The notes under the pieces are model-generated. The model made no database searches. It saw only the letters and a list, made by a program, of their open reading frames with translations, and was not told where the DNA came from. Made by a program: the position numbers and the translations under genes. A DNA stretch of 64,000 bases from Tabrizicola sp. (GTDB lineage: Bacteria; Pseudomonadota; Alphaproteobacteria; Rhodobacterales; Rhodobacteraceae): NCBI RefSeq assembly GCF_016793705.1, contig NZ_JAEULO010000023.1:22589-86588 (forward strand). The letters are read 5' to 3'. This document shows positions 34,079-42,678 of this stretch, in pieces; the stretch's first letter is position 1, and each line of letters begins with the position of its first letter.

Positions 34079-35281
34079 ATGTCCATGCAGAACCCCGTTT
34101 TCATCCCGGGCCCGACCAACATCCCGGATTCGGTCCGCAAGGCCTGCGACATGCCGACGCTGGACCACCGGAGCCCCGCTTTCGCGCGGCTGTTCAAGCC
34201 TGCGGTGGAAGGGGTGCGGCGGGTGCTGAAGATGGAAGCCGGTAGTTCCGGGGGCGAGGTCATCGTCATCCCCTCGACCGGCACCGGCGGCTGGGAGGCG
34301 GCGATCAGCAACACGCTTTCGCCCGGCGACACGGTGCTGGCGGCGCGGTTCGGCATGTTCAGCCACCGCTGGATCGACCTGTGCCAGCGTCACAAGCTGG
34401 ATGTCGAGATCATCGAGACCCCATGGGGGCAGGGTGCGCCCCTTGCGGCCATCGAAAAGGCGCTGAAGGCGGACAGGAGCCATCAGATCAAGGCGGTGCT
34501 GGCGACGCATAACGAGACGGCGACCGGGGTGAAATCCGACATCGCCGGCATCCGCCGGGCGCTGGACGCGGCGGGCCATCCGGCGATGCTGTTCGTCGAC
34601 GGGGTGTCCTCGATTGCGTCCATGCCCTTCGACTTTGCGGGCTGGGGCGTGGATATCGCCGTGGCGGGTAGCCAGAAAGGCTTCATGCTGCCTGCGGGCC
34701 TGGCGATCCTTGGCGTCTCGCCGAAAGCGCTGGCAGCGATGGAAACGGCGCGGCTGCCCCGGACTTTCTTCGATTTCAAGGACATGCTCGCCGCCTATGC
34801 GCGCGGTGGCTACCCCTATACCCCCGCCGTGGGCCTGATCGCGGGCCTTGCCCATTCCATCGACCTCCTGGAAACCGAAGGGCTGGACAATGTCTACGCC
34901 CGCCACCACCGCCTCGCCGAAGGCGTCCGCCGCGCGGTCTTTGCCTGGGGCATGGCGCCCTACGCGGCCTCGCCGGACCTCTATTCGGACACGGTGACGG
35001 CGGTGCGGGTGCCCGAGGGCTGTGACGGCACCGCGCTGGTGCAGCTGGCGGCATCGAAATACGGCATGGCCTTCGGCGTGGGGCTGGGCGAAGTGGCGGG
35101 CAAGGTCTTCCGCATCGGCCATCTGGGGATGCTGACCGAGGCGATGGTGCTGTCCGGCCTTGCCGTCGCCGAGATGTGCATGGCCGACCTCGGTTGGCCG
35201 GTGAAACTGGGCTCGGGCGTGGCGGCGGCGCAGGAGTATTATCGCGGGACCGTTCCGGCGATGGCGCTGGCGGCGGAATGA
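34079..35281 (+). CDS. bhcA: Aspartate-glyoxylate aminotransferase BhcA
   Basis: A 400-residue class V PLP aminotransferase. It transfers the amino group of aspartate to glyoxylate, giving glycine and oxaloacetate. PLP Lys200 is in VAGSQKGFMLPAG, with STGTGGWEAA and FVDGVSSIASMPFDF as phosphate and ring contacts. It is first of four ordered genes that together make the beta-hydroxyaspartate cycle. Its stop overlaps the bhcB start. Confidence 0.95.
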   Translation: MSMQNPVFIPGPTNIPDSVRKACDMPTLDHRSPAFARLFKPAVEGVRRVLKMEAGSSGGEVIVIPSTGTGGWEAAISNTLSPGDTVLAARFGMFSHRWIDLCQRHKLDVEIIETPWGQGAPLAAIEKALKADRSHQIKAVLATHNETATGVKSDIAGIRRALDAAGHPAMLFVDGVSSIASMPFDFAGWGVDIAVAGSQKGFMLPAGLAILGVSPKALAAMETARLPRTFFDFKDMLAAYARGGYPYTPAVGLIAGLAHSIDLLETEGLDNVYARHHRLAEGVRRAVFAWGMAPYAASPDLYSDTVTAVRVPEGCDGTALVQLAASKYGMAFGVGLGEVAGKVFRIGHLGMLTEAMVLSGLAVAEMCMADLGWPVKLGSGVAAAQEYYRGTVPAMALAAE

Positions 35282-36246
35282 AGGACATGACCCTGCTGAT
35301 CCCCACCTATGACGACATGCTGGCCGCGTACGAGCGCATCCGCCCGCATATCCGCCAGACCCCCATCCGCACCTCGGACTACCTGAACGACCTCAGCGGC
35401 GCGCAGCTGTTCTTCAAATGCGAGAACTTCCAGGAACCCGGTGCCTTCAAAGTGCGCGGCGCGACCAATGCGGTCTTCGGGCTGACCGAGGATCAGGCTA
35501 GGAAGGGCGTCGCCACCCATTCCAGCGGCAACCATGCCTCGTGCCTGTCCTACGCCGCCATGCTGCGGGGCATCCCCTGCAATGTGGTCATGCCGCGCAC
35601 CGCGCCGCAGGCGAAGAAGGACACCGTGCGCCGTTACGGGGGCGTGATCACCGAATGCGAACCCTCGACCTCCAGCCGCGAAGCGACCTTCGCGCAAGTG
35701 CAGGCGGCGACGGGCGGCGATTTCGTCCACCCCTACAACGACCCCCGCGTCATCGCCGGGCAGGGCACCTGTTCCCGCGAGTTCATGGAACAGACGGACG
35801 GTCTGGACATGGTCGTGGCCCCCATCGGCGGCGGCGGGATGATCTCGGGCACCTGCCTGACGCTTTCCACGCTGGCCCCAGAGACCAAGGTCATCGCGGC
35901 GGAACCGGAACAGGCCGATGACGCCTATCGCAGCTTCAAGGCCGGGCATATCATCGCCGACGACGCACCGAAGACCATTGCCGACGGGCTGTTGGTGCCG
36001 CTGAAGGACCTGACCTGGCATTTCGTGTCGAACCACGTGAGCGAGATCTACACCGCCTCGGAGGACGAGATCGTCGAGGCGATGAAGCTGACCTGGAAGC
36101 ATTTGCGGGTGGTGATGGAACCCTCCAGCGCGGTGCCGCTGGCGGTGGTCCTGAAGAACCGCGACGCCTTCCGGGGCAAGCGGGTCGGCATCATCATCAC
36201 CGGCGGCAACGTCGACCTCGACAAACTCCCCTGGATGAAAGGGTAA
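35278..36246 (+). CDS. bhcB: Beta-hydroxyaspartate dehydratase BhcB
   Basis: A 322-residue PLP enzyme of the serine/threonine dehydratase fold. It converts beta-hydroxyaspartate to iminosuccinate. Lys58 in GAFKVRGA binds PLP; HSSGNHASCLSYAA and PIGGGGMISG hold the cofactor phosphate. Start is ATG overlapping the bhcA stop (ATGA); a second ATG lies three codons in. bhcC begins four bases after the stop. Confidence 0.94.
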   Translation: MKDMTLLIPTYDDMLAAYERIRPHIRQTPIRTSDYLNDLSGAQLFFKCENFQEPGAFKVRGATNAVFGLTEDQARKGVATHSSGNHASCLSYAAMLRGIPCNVVMPRTAPQAKKDTVRRYGGVITECEPSTSSREATFAQVQAATGGDFVHPYNDPRVIAGQGTCSREFMEQTDGLDMVVAPIGGGGMISGTCLTLSTLAPETKVIAAEPEQADDAYRSFKAGHIIADDAPKTIADGLLVPLKDLTWHFVSNHVSEIYTASEDEIVEAMKLTWKHLRVVMEPSSAVPLAVVLKNRDAFRGKRVGIIITGGNVDLDKLPWMKG

Positions 36247-36250
36247 CATC

Positions 36251-37414
36251 ATGAACAAGCAGACGAATTTCGAAGGGCTGGAAGTGGGCTACGACATTCC
36301 CGCCCTGCCGGGAATGGCCGAGGCCGACATCCAGACCCCCTGTCTGGTGCTGGACATGGACGCGCTGGAGCGCAACATCCGCAAGATGGGCGACTATGCC
36401 AAGGCGCATGGAATGCGGCACCGGGTGCATGGCAAGATGCACAAGTCGGTCGACGTGGCCCTTTTGCAGGAACGGCTGGGCGGCTCGGTCGGCGTCTGCT
36501 GCCAGAAGGTCAGCGAGGCCGAGGTCTTCGCGCGCGGCGGGATCAGGGACATTCTGGTGTCGAACCAGGTGCGCGATGCGGCCAAGATCGACCGGCTGGC
36601 GCGGCTGCCCAAGTTGGGCGCCAATGTGATCGTCTGCGTTGATGATCTGGCCAACATCGCCGATCTGTCGGCGGCGGCGGTGAAGCATGGCACCACGCTG
36701 GGCGTCTTCGTGGAGATCGACTGTGGCGCGGGGCGCTGCGGGGTGAAGACCGCCGCCGAGGTGGTGGCCATCGCCAAGGCGGCGAATGCGGCGCCGGGCC
36801 TCAGCTTCACTGGCATCCAGGCCTATCAGGGCGCGATGCAGCACATGGACCTCTATGCCGACCGCAAGGCCAAGCTGGATACTGCGATTGCGCAGGTCTC
36901 CGAAGCGGTCGAGGCGCTGAAAGCCGTCGGGCTGGCGCCGGAACTGGTGTCGGGCGGCGGCACCGGGTCCTACTATTTCGAAAGCGCCTCGGGCGTCTAC
37001 AACGAGCTGCAATGCGGCAGCTATGCCTTCATGGATGCCGACTACGGGCGCATCCTGGGGCCGAACGGGGAACGGATCGACCGGGGCGAATGGGACAATG
37101 CGCTGTTCATCCTGACTTCGGTGATGAGCCATGTGAAGGCCGACAAGGCGATCTGCGATGCGGGGCTCAAGGCGCAGTCGGTGGATAGTGGCCTGCCGGT
37201 GATCTTCGGGCGGACGGATGTGAAATACATCAAGTGCTCGGACGAACACGGGGTGATCGAGGACCCGGCGGGCGTGCTGAAGGTCGGCGACAAGCTGAAA
37301 CTGATCCCCGGCCACTGTGACCCGACCTGCAACGTGCATGACTGGTATGTCGGCGTCAGGGGCGGCAAGGTCGAGGTGGTCTGGCCGGTCTCGGCCCGGG
37401 GCAAAGCCTACTAA
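36251..37414 (+). CDS. bhcC: Beta-hydroxyaspartate aldolase BhcC
   Basis: A 387-residue PLP enzyme with an alanine-racemase-like N-terminal barrel (D-threonine aldolase/DSD1 group). It joins glycine and glyoxylate to beta-hydroxyaspartate. The PLP lysine is in RHRVHGKMHKSVDVA; EIDCGAGRCGV and SGGGTGSYYF are barrel phosphate loops. The C-terminal HCDPTCNVHDWYV carries the metal-binding His and Cys of the family. A repeat and hairpin in the 86-base gap separate it from bhcD. Confidence 0.95.
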   Translation: MNKQTNFEGLEVGYDIPALPGMAEADIQTPCLVLDMDALERNIRKMGDYAKAHGMRHRVHGKMHKSVDVALLQERLGGSVGVCCQKVSEAEVFARGGIRDILVSNQVRDAAKIDRLARLPKLGANVIVCVDDLANIADLSAAAVKHGTTLGVFVEIDCGAGRCGVKTAAEVVAIAKAANAAPGLSFTGIQAYQGAMQHMDLYADRKAKLDTAIAQVSEAVEALKAVGLAPELVSGGGTGSYYFESASGVYNELQCGSYAFMDADYGRILGPNGERIDRGEWDNALFILTSVMSHVKADKAICDAGLKAQSVDSGLPVIFGRTDVKYIKCSDEHGVIEDPAGVLKVGDKLKLIPGHCDPTCNVHDWYVGVRGGKVEVVWPVSARGKAY

Positions 37415-37416
37415 GC

Positions 37417-37470
37417 CTTTCATACTGGTTCAAATATCCCACGGGGGGTGCGGGGGGTGTGAAACCCCCC
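37417..37470 (-). repeat. Reverse GATATTT motif plus hairpin between bhcC and bhcD
   Basis: CTTTCATACTGGTTCAAATATCCC starts three bases after the bhcC stop (the motif in reverse orientation). GGGGGGT-GTGAA-ACCCCCC follows (37452-37470), a 7-base-arm hairpin. It could reduce bhcD expression relative to bhcABC. Confidence 0.8.
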
Positions 37471-37500
37471 GCTCCAACAGCAGCCGCAAGGAACCACCCG

Positions 37501-38460
37501 ATGCTCATCGTCCCCGAGGCCCTGATCGCCTCGCTCGTCACCCCCGAAGACGCCTTCCGTGCGGTCGAGGCCTGTTTCGCCGCCGTGGCGCGGGGCGAGG
37601 CGTACAACTTCCCCGTGGTGCGCGAGGCTCTGGGCGAGGGGCGACAGTATGGCTTCAAGTCGGGCCTTGACCGGGCGGGCGGCCAGCTGGGCGTCAAGGC
37701 GGGGGGGTACTTCCCCGGCAACGCGGCGAAGGGGCTGATCAACCACCAGTCCTCGGTCTTCCTGTTCGACCCCGACACCGGGCGGCCCGTGGCGATGGTG
37801 GGGGGCAACCTGCTGACCGCGCTCCGTACGGCGGCGGCCTCGGCCATCGCCATCGACCGGCTGGCCCGGAAGGACGCGCATGTCCTTGGCATCGTCGGCG
37901 CGGGCCATCAGGCCGGGTTCCAGCTGCGCGCGGCGGCGCGGGTCCGGCGGTTCGAGCGGGTGATCGCCTGGAACCTGCACCCCGAGATGCTGCCGAAGCT
38001 GGGCGCCGTGGCTGCCGAGCTTGGCCTGCCGTTCGAGGCGGTGGACCTGCCGCGCATGCGCGAGGCGGATGTGATCGTGACCATCACTTCATCGCCTGCC
38101 GCCAGCCTGATGGCCGGGCATGTCGCGCCCGGCACGCATCTCAGCTGCATGGGGACCGACACGGTGGGCAAGCAGGAGGTGGAACCGGCGCTGGTCGCCG
38201 GGGCCTCGGTCTTCACCGACGAGGTGGCGCAAAGCGTGACCATCGGCGAAGCGCAGCACGCCGTCGCAGCGGGACTGCTGGACGCAGGCGCGATCACGCC
38301 GCTGGGTCAGGTCCTGACCGGGGCGCATCCGGGGCGCCGGTCCGGGGGCCAGATCACGCTTTTCGATGGGACGGGGGTTGGATTGCAGGACCTGGCCGTC
38401 GCCGCCGTGGCCGTGGCGCGGGCGCGCGAGCGGGGCCTCGGGATCGAGGTCGGGGTCTGA
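37501..38460 (+). CDS. bhcD: Iminosuccinate reductase BhcD
   Basis: A 319-residue member of the ornithine cyclodeaminase/mu-crystallin family. It reduces iminosuccinate to aspartate with NAD(P)H, closing the beta-hydroxyaspartate cycle. The Rossmann loop is GIVGAGHQAGFQL; GGYFPGNAAKGL and GTHLSCMGTDTVGKQE are family substrate segments. The start MLIVPEALIAS has AAGGA upstream. Three palindromes follow the stop. Confidence 0.94.
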   Translation: MLIVPEALIASLVTPEDAFRAVEACFAAVARGEAYNFPVVREALGEGRQYGFKSGLDRAGGQLGVKAGGYFPGNAAKGLINHQSSVFLFDPDTGRPVAMVGGNLLTALRTAAASAIAIDRLARKDAHVLGIVGAGHQAGFQLRAAARVRRFERVIAWNLHPEMLPKLGAVAAELGLPFEAVDLPRMREADVIVTITSSPAASLMAGHVAPGTHLSCMGTDTVGKQEVEPALVAGASVFTDEVAQSVTIGEAQHAVAAGLLDAGAITPLGQVLTGAHPGRRSGGQITLFDGTGVGLQDLAVAAVAVARARERGLGIEVGV

Positions 38461-38464
38461 GGGG

Positions 38465-38530
38465 CGATTTCTTCGAAGAAATCGCGCCGGAGCCTTCAAA
38501 GGCTCCGAACCGGAGTTTTCGAAAACTCCG
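38465..38530. repeat. Triple palindrome element after bhcD
   Basis: Three consecutive palindromes: CGATTTCTTCGAAGAAATCG (38465-38484), GGAGCCTT-CA-AAGGCTCC (38489-38506), CGGAGTTTTCGAAAACTCCG (38511-38530). The same three in the same order follow puuD at 51509. It begins five bases after the bhcD stop. Likely a 3'-end or terminator-like element. Confidence 0.9.
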
Positions 38531-38628
38531 GCCCCAGATTGTGCCGGGCACAAGTTTTGATCAAACGCCTGTTGAAGTGACGGCAAACCCGTGGTGAGAC
38601 TGCATTTATCGGGCGGGAGGGCAGTCTG

Positions 38629-39603
38629 ATGCGCGTTTTCATCAACGGGTTCGGGCGGATCGGGCGGTCGGTACTGCGGGCCTATCTGCTGTCGCCGGAG
38701 AAATGGCCGGAGATGGAGATCATCGGGATCAACGACATCGCCGCGGCGGAGATGCGCGCCTACCTCTTCGAGTATGACTCGGTCTTCGGACCCTGGCGGG
38801 GCCAGGTCGGGCTGGAGGGCGGGGCGCTGGTGGTGGATGGGCGGCGGGTGCCGCTGCATCGGACGGCTGACCTTTCCACCCTGAACCTGCGGGGTGTCGA
38901 CCTGGTGATGGAATGCACCGGGCGGGCCGAGGTGCGGGAGGTGGCGGAGCGGGGACTGCGCGCCGGGGCCGGAAGGGTGCTGGTGTCGGGGCCGTCCTCG
39001 GCAGCGGAGGTGACGGTTGTGCTGGGGGCGAATGACGGGGTGCTGGCGGGACAGAAAATCGTCTCGAATGCCTCCTGCACGACGAACGCGCTGGCCCCCT
39101 TGGCGAAGCTGATCCATCAGAACTGGGGGATCGTGACCGGGTCGATGACGACGGTGCACTGCTATACCGGCAGCCAGCCCACCGTCGATGCCCCGGCGGC
39201 GGACTATCCGCGCAGCCGGGCGGCGGCGCTGTCGATGGTGCCGACGACGACCTCGGCGGCGCGGCTGCTGGATGGGGTGCTGCCGGAGCTTGCCGGGCGG
39301 ATCGTGGCGCAGGCGGTGCGGGTGCCGGTGGCGAGCGTGTCCTGCGTGGACTTTCATCTGGTCACGGAACGGCGGCCCGGGGTGGAGGAGGTCAACGCGG
39401 CCTTCCGGGCGGCGGGGGGGGTGATCGGGGCGACGGATCGGCCGCTCGTCTCGACCGACCTGCGGGCGCGGGCGGAGTCGGTGGTGATGGCCTGCCCGGA
39501 GACCAAGGTCTCGGCGGGCGGGATGCTGCGGGTCTTCGGCTGGTATGACAACGAATGGGGGTTTTCCAACCGGATGCTGGATATGGGCCTGCGGATGGGG
39601 TGA
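38629..39603 (+). CDS. gap: Type I glyceraldehyde-3-phosphate dehydrogenase paralogue
   Basis: A 324-residue NAD-binding aldehyde dehydrogenase of the GAPDH family. FINGFGRIGRSVLRA starts the Rossmann fold. The catalytic Cys150 is in SNASCTTNALAP and His177 in MTTVHCYTGSQ; WYDNEWGFSNRM closes the protein. Ala154 replaces the usual second cysteine, and the S-loop and N-terminal regions diverge from housekeeping GapA. It may be a second GAPDH or an erythrose-4-phosphate dehydrogenase; no Calvin or pdx genes are adjacent. Confidence 0.88.
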   Translation: MRVFINGFGRIGRSVLRAYLLSPEKWPEMEIIGINDIAAAEMRAYLFEYDSVFGPWRGQVGLEGGALVVDGRRVPLHRTADLSTLNLRGVDLVMECTGRAEVREVAERGLRAGAGRVLVSGPSSAAEVTVVLGANDGVLAGQKIVSNASCTTNALAPLAKLIHQNWGIVTGSMTTVHCYTGSQPTVDAPAADYPRSRAAALSMVPTTTSAARLLDGVLPELAGRIVAQAVRVPVASVSCVDFHLVTERRPGVEEVNAAFRAAGGVIGATDRPLVSTDLRARAESVVMACPETKVSAGGMLRVFGWYDNEWGFSNRMLDMGLRMG

Positions 39604-39606
39604 GGC

Positions 39607-39621
39607 TGTCCACGGTGGACA
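39607..39621. repeat. 15-base palindrome TGTCCACGGTGGACA, copy 2
   Basis: Identical to the 15-mer at 12762 and, like it, directly after a stop codon. The remaining gap to 39902 contains no gene I can support; a short T/A-rich stretch (39630-39680) could be a promoter. Confidence 0.6.
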
Positions 39622-39902
39622 GAAAATCGGACCTAATGAAAACAACACCTTGCTCGCGGACGTTCAGAATTTCTTAACATCTTGCGACGGCGCGCGGGGG
39701 GTTGCGCAAACGCATGGCGGCCCTCGTGATCCCTCCGTCATCATATTCCGTCCCATGCGGCAGAGCGGCGCAACCGCGCGTCTTCGCGAGCTTTCCCACC
39801 TTCGGCATTTGACGCGGGGGCGTCCGGCGGGCCATGCTTGGACCAAGTCCGGCGATCCGCAAACCGAGACGCCGGTCAAGCTCAGTATTGGGGGGACAGG
39901 GC

Positions 39903-41789
39903 ATGCGCGTTTTCACCGTTCTCGGGCCGTCGGGCGCCGGAAAGACCACGCTGGTGCAGGCGCTGGCCAGCCTTGACGACAAGCGCGGCAAGTCGCTGAC
40001 CGTGCCGGGCGTTGCCACGGTCAGTTCCTTCAGCTTCATGGGCGAGGACTGGGCGGCGGTCGATGTGGTGGGCGGGGCGGAGAACCTGGCCTCGGTCGGT
40101 GCGGCGCTGGCCGCGTCGGACATCGCGGTGATCTGCGTGCCTGCGGACGCCGAAAGCGCCGTCCTGGCCGCGCCCTTCATCCGCCGGGTGGAAGAGCTGG
40201 GGGTGCCGTCGATCATTTTCATCAACCGGATCGATGCCGCGCAGAACCGGATTGCCGAGATCGTCAGCGCGTTGCAGGCCTATTCGCGCCACCACATCGT
40301 GTTGCGCGAGGTCCCGATCCGCGAGGGCGGCACGATCACCGGCTTCGTCGACCTTGTGTCCGAGCGGGCCTGGAAGTTCGAGGAGGGGCGGCATTCGGTG
40401 ATGATCGAGATGCCGGACAGCGTGAAGGACCGCGAGGCAGCGGCGCGCACCGAGCTGCTGGAAAGCTATGCCGATCTGGACGATCACCTGATGGAAGAGC
40501 TGATCGAGGACCACCAGCCGGTGCCGGGCGAGGTCTATGCCGTCGCGGCCAAGGCGCTACGCGAAAATGCGGTGATCGAGTGCTTCATCGGCTCGGCCAG
40601 CAAGCGGCACGGCATCACCCGGCTGATGAAATCGCTGCGCCATGACGCGCCGGGAGTCGAGGTCGCGCGCGGCCGGTTCGACGGCGCGGTGGCGGTGGGG
40701 GCGCTGGCCGACCAGTTCAAGCACCTGGGCAAGGTGGTGCTGCTGCGGGCGCTGGACGGGGTGGGCGGCGGCAAGGTCGGCGGGGCCGATGTCGGGTCGA
40801 TCACCGACCTAGACGCGAAAACCGGGCTCGGGCAGCTGGCGGCGGGGCAGATCGGCCTGGCGGTCAAGTCGGACCATCTGTCGGCGGGCCAGGTGTTTTC
40901 CCGCGACAAGGGCCAGCGGCTGCCGGATGTGGGGGCGGTCCAGACCTCGCCTTTCCGCCGGATCCTCACGCCCGAGCATGACAAGGACGACAGCCGCCTC
41001 TTGGTGGCGCTGAACCGGCTGTGCGAGATCGACCCGGCGCTGGGCCTTTCGTCGGACGAGGCCTCGGGGCGGCCGGTGCTGGCGACGCAGGGACCGTTGC
41101 ACCTGCGCCGGCTGCTGGCGAAGATCGCCGGCGATTTCGGCATCCCGGTCGGCGAAAGCCCGGTGCCCACCGCGCTGCGCGAGACGATCCAGCGCGGGAC
41201 CGAGATTCACCACCGCCACCGCAAGCAGACGGGCGGTGCGGGGCAGTTCGCCGACGTGGTGATCGAGGTCCGGCCAGAGGCGCGGGGTTCGGGCTTTGCC
41301 TTCACCGAGACGGTCAAGGGCGGCACCGTGCCACGAAACTATATCCCCTCGGTCGAGGAAGGGGCGCGGGACGGGCTGGCGAAGGGCCCCTTGGGCCATC
41401 CGGTTGTCGATGTCTCGGTCGAGCTGAAGGACGGCAAGTCGCATGCGGTGGACAGTTCGGACCACGCCTTCCGCACCGCGGGCAAGTCGGCGATCCGCGA
41501 GGCGCTGGACGAAGTGGGGACGGTGCTGCTCCAGCCGGTGATGAAGGCGGAAATCCATGTCCCCTCGATCTATTCCGGGGCGCTGGTGCCGCTGGTGTCG
41601 GGGCTGAAGGGGCAGGTCCTGGGCTTCGAGGCGCATGAGAGTGCGGCGGGATGGGACGTGTTCCAGCTTCTGTTGCCGATGGCGTCGGAGGATGCGCTGT
41701 TCGTGGCCCTGGCGGCGGCGACGCGGGGGACGGCCTGGTTCACCAGCGGCTTCGACCACTACGAGGTGAAGAAGGACGACAGCGAGTAG
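39903..41789 (+). CDS. Elongation factor G-like protein with degenerate GTPase motifs
   Basis: A 628-residue EF-G homologue, shorter than FusA (about 700). Walker A is GPSGAGKT (residues 8-15), but the DTPGH motif is DVVGG (54-58) and lacks the catalytic His. NKxD reads NRID (108-111). Domains II-V remain, including HHRHRKQTGGAGQFADVVIE and SEDALFVALAAATRGTAWF. It probably binds the ribosome or nucleotide without normal GTP turnover. It is not the canonical fusA: no rpsL, rpsG or tuf neighbours. Start ATG has GGGG upstream. Confidence 0.9.
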   Translation: MRVFTVLGPSGAGKTTLVQALASLDDKRGKSLTVPGVATVSSFSFMGEDWAAVDVVGGAENLASVGAALAASDIAVICVPADAESAVLAAPFIRRVEELGVPSIIFINRIDAAQNRIAEIVSALQAYSRHHIVLREVPIREGGTITGFVDLVSERAWKFEEGRHSVMIEMPDSVKDREAAARTELLESYADLDDHLMEELIEDHQPVPGEVYAVAAKALRENAVIECFIGSASKRHGITRLMKSLRHDAPGVEVARGRFDGAVAVGALADQFKHLGKVVLLRALDGVGGGKVGGADVGSITDLDAKTGLGQLAAGQIGLAVKSDHLSAGQVFSRDKGQRLPDVGAVQTSPFRRILTPEHDKDDSRLLVALNRLCEIDPALGLSSDEASGRPVLATQGPLHLRRLLAKIAGDFGIPVGESPVPTALRETIQRGTEIHHRHRKQTGGAGQFADVVIEVRPEARGSGFAFTETVKGGTVPRNYIPSVEEGARDGLAKGPLGHPVVDVSVELKDGKSHAVDSSDHAFRTAGKSAIREALDEVGTVLLQPVMKAEIHVPSIYSGALVPLVSGLKGQVLGFEAHESAAGWDVFQLLLPMASEDALFVALAAATRGTAWFTSGFDHYEVKKDDSE

Positions 41790-41804
41790 GGTAGCCGCGG
41801 GCTG

Positions 41805-42581
41805 TCAGTCCAGCCCTTCGTCGGGGATGTTCAGCACGGTGCCGCAGGCCTTGCAATGCACCGCATCGTGGTCGTGGCGGCGGAGGCCGCAGGTCGGGCA
41901 GGGAAACCAGGCCTTGTTCGGGCGCAGGACGACCTGGATCAGCCGCAGGAACAGGCTGATCCCGAAGATCATCACGGCGACCGACAGAAGCTTGCCCGAG
42001 GTTCCGACCAGGGTGACATCGCCGAAGCCGGTGGTGGTCAGCGTGGTGACGGTGAAATAGAGCGCGTCGGCGTAGTTGCCGATCTTGTCGTTCACCCCGG
42101 ACTGGGTCTGGTAGACCAAGGCCGTCATCGCGAAGATGAAGATCACCAGGTTGAGTGCTGCCCGGATCGTATGTTCGTTGCGGCGAAAGCCGGGGATGTC
42201 CTCGCGCAGCTGGTCCAGCGTCTGCGGTGAATGGAAGACGCGATAAAGCCGGATCACGCGGAGGAAGGCCAGCCCCTCGCCCCAGATCGGGAACAGGAGC
42301 GAGATGATCACCAGGACATCGGCGGCGCACCAGAAGCTGAACAGGTCCCGCAGAGGGCGACGCGAGATGAAGAGCCGGGCCAGCAGGTCGGCGAGGAAGA
42401 TCAGGCCGATGGCAAGGTCGATCCGGTCATGGTGGGCGCCCCGCTCAACGAAGGATGAGGCGACGAGCCAGGTCACGGTCAGGAGGTCGAAGGCGAGGAG
42501 CAGGTAACGGAAGCGGTCGCCCGCCTCGCCTTCGCCTTCGTAAAGCGCGCGGAGGCGGGAGCGGAGCGTGGCTTCGGTCAT
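41805..42581 (-). CDS. Voltage-gated-type potassium channel with C-terminal zinc ribbon
   Basis: A 258-residue membrane protein with about six helices. S4-like FLRVIRLYRVF (about 106-116) carries three arginines. The pore filter is TTTGFGD (182-188), between helices at 142-156 and 197-217. After the last helix, residues 228-246 form a CPTC...CKAC zinc ribbon (Cys228, 231, 243, 246) in the cytoplasm. This is an unusual tail for a small bacterial channel. Convergent with the EF-G-like gene. Confidence 0.9.
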   Translation of the reverse strand: MTEATLRSRLRALYEGEGEAGDRFRYLLLAFDLLTVTWLVASSFVERGAHHDRIDLAIGLIFLADLLARLFISRRPLRDLFSFWCAADVLVIISLLFPIWGEGLAFLRVIRLYRVFHSPQTLDQLREDIPGFRRNEHTIRAALNLVIFIFAMTALVYQTQSGVNDKIGNYADALYFTVTTLTTTGFGDVTLVGTSGKLLSVAVMIFGISLFLRLIQVVLRPNKAWFPCPTCGLRRHDHDAVHCKACGTVLNIPDEGLD

Positions 42582-42678
42582 GCGCGGGGTGTCCCTGTTG
42601 CCTTGGCGGCCAGTCTAGTCGGACGGGCCGGGCCTGTCAGGGGGGAAAGGGCCGGGGCTGGCGCCCCGGCCCGGTGGG

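Noticed and set aside
38465-38530. Triple palindrome as a CRISPR-like array
   Set aside because: Only three different palindromes with no constant repeat length and no spacers; no cas genes.
38089-39648. 519-residue minus-strand ORF over gap and bhcD
   Set aside because: Antisense to two genes with clear motifs; no domain of its own.
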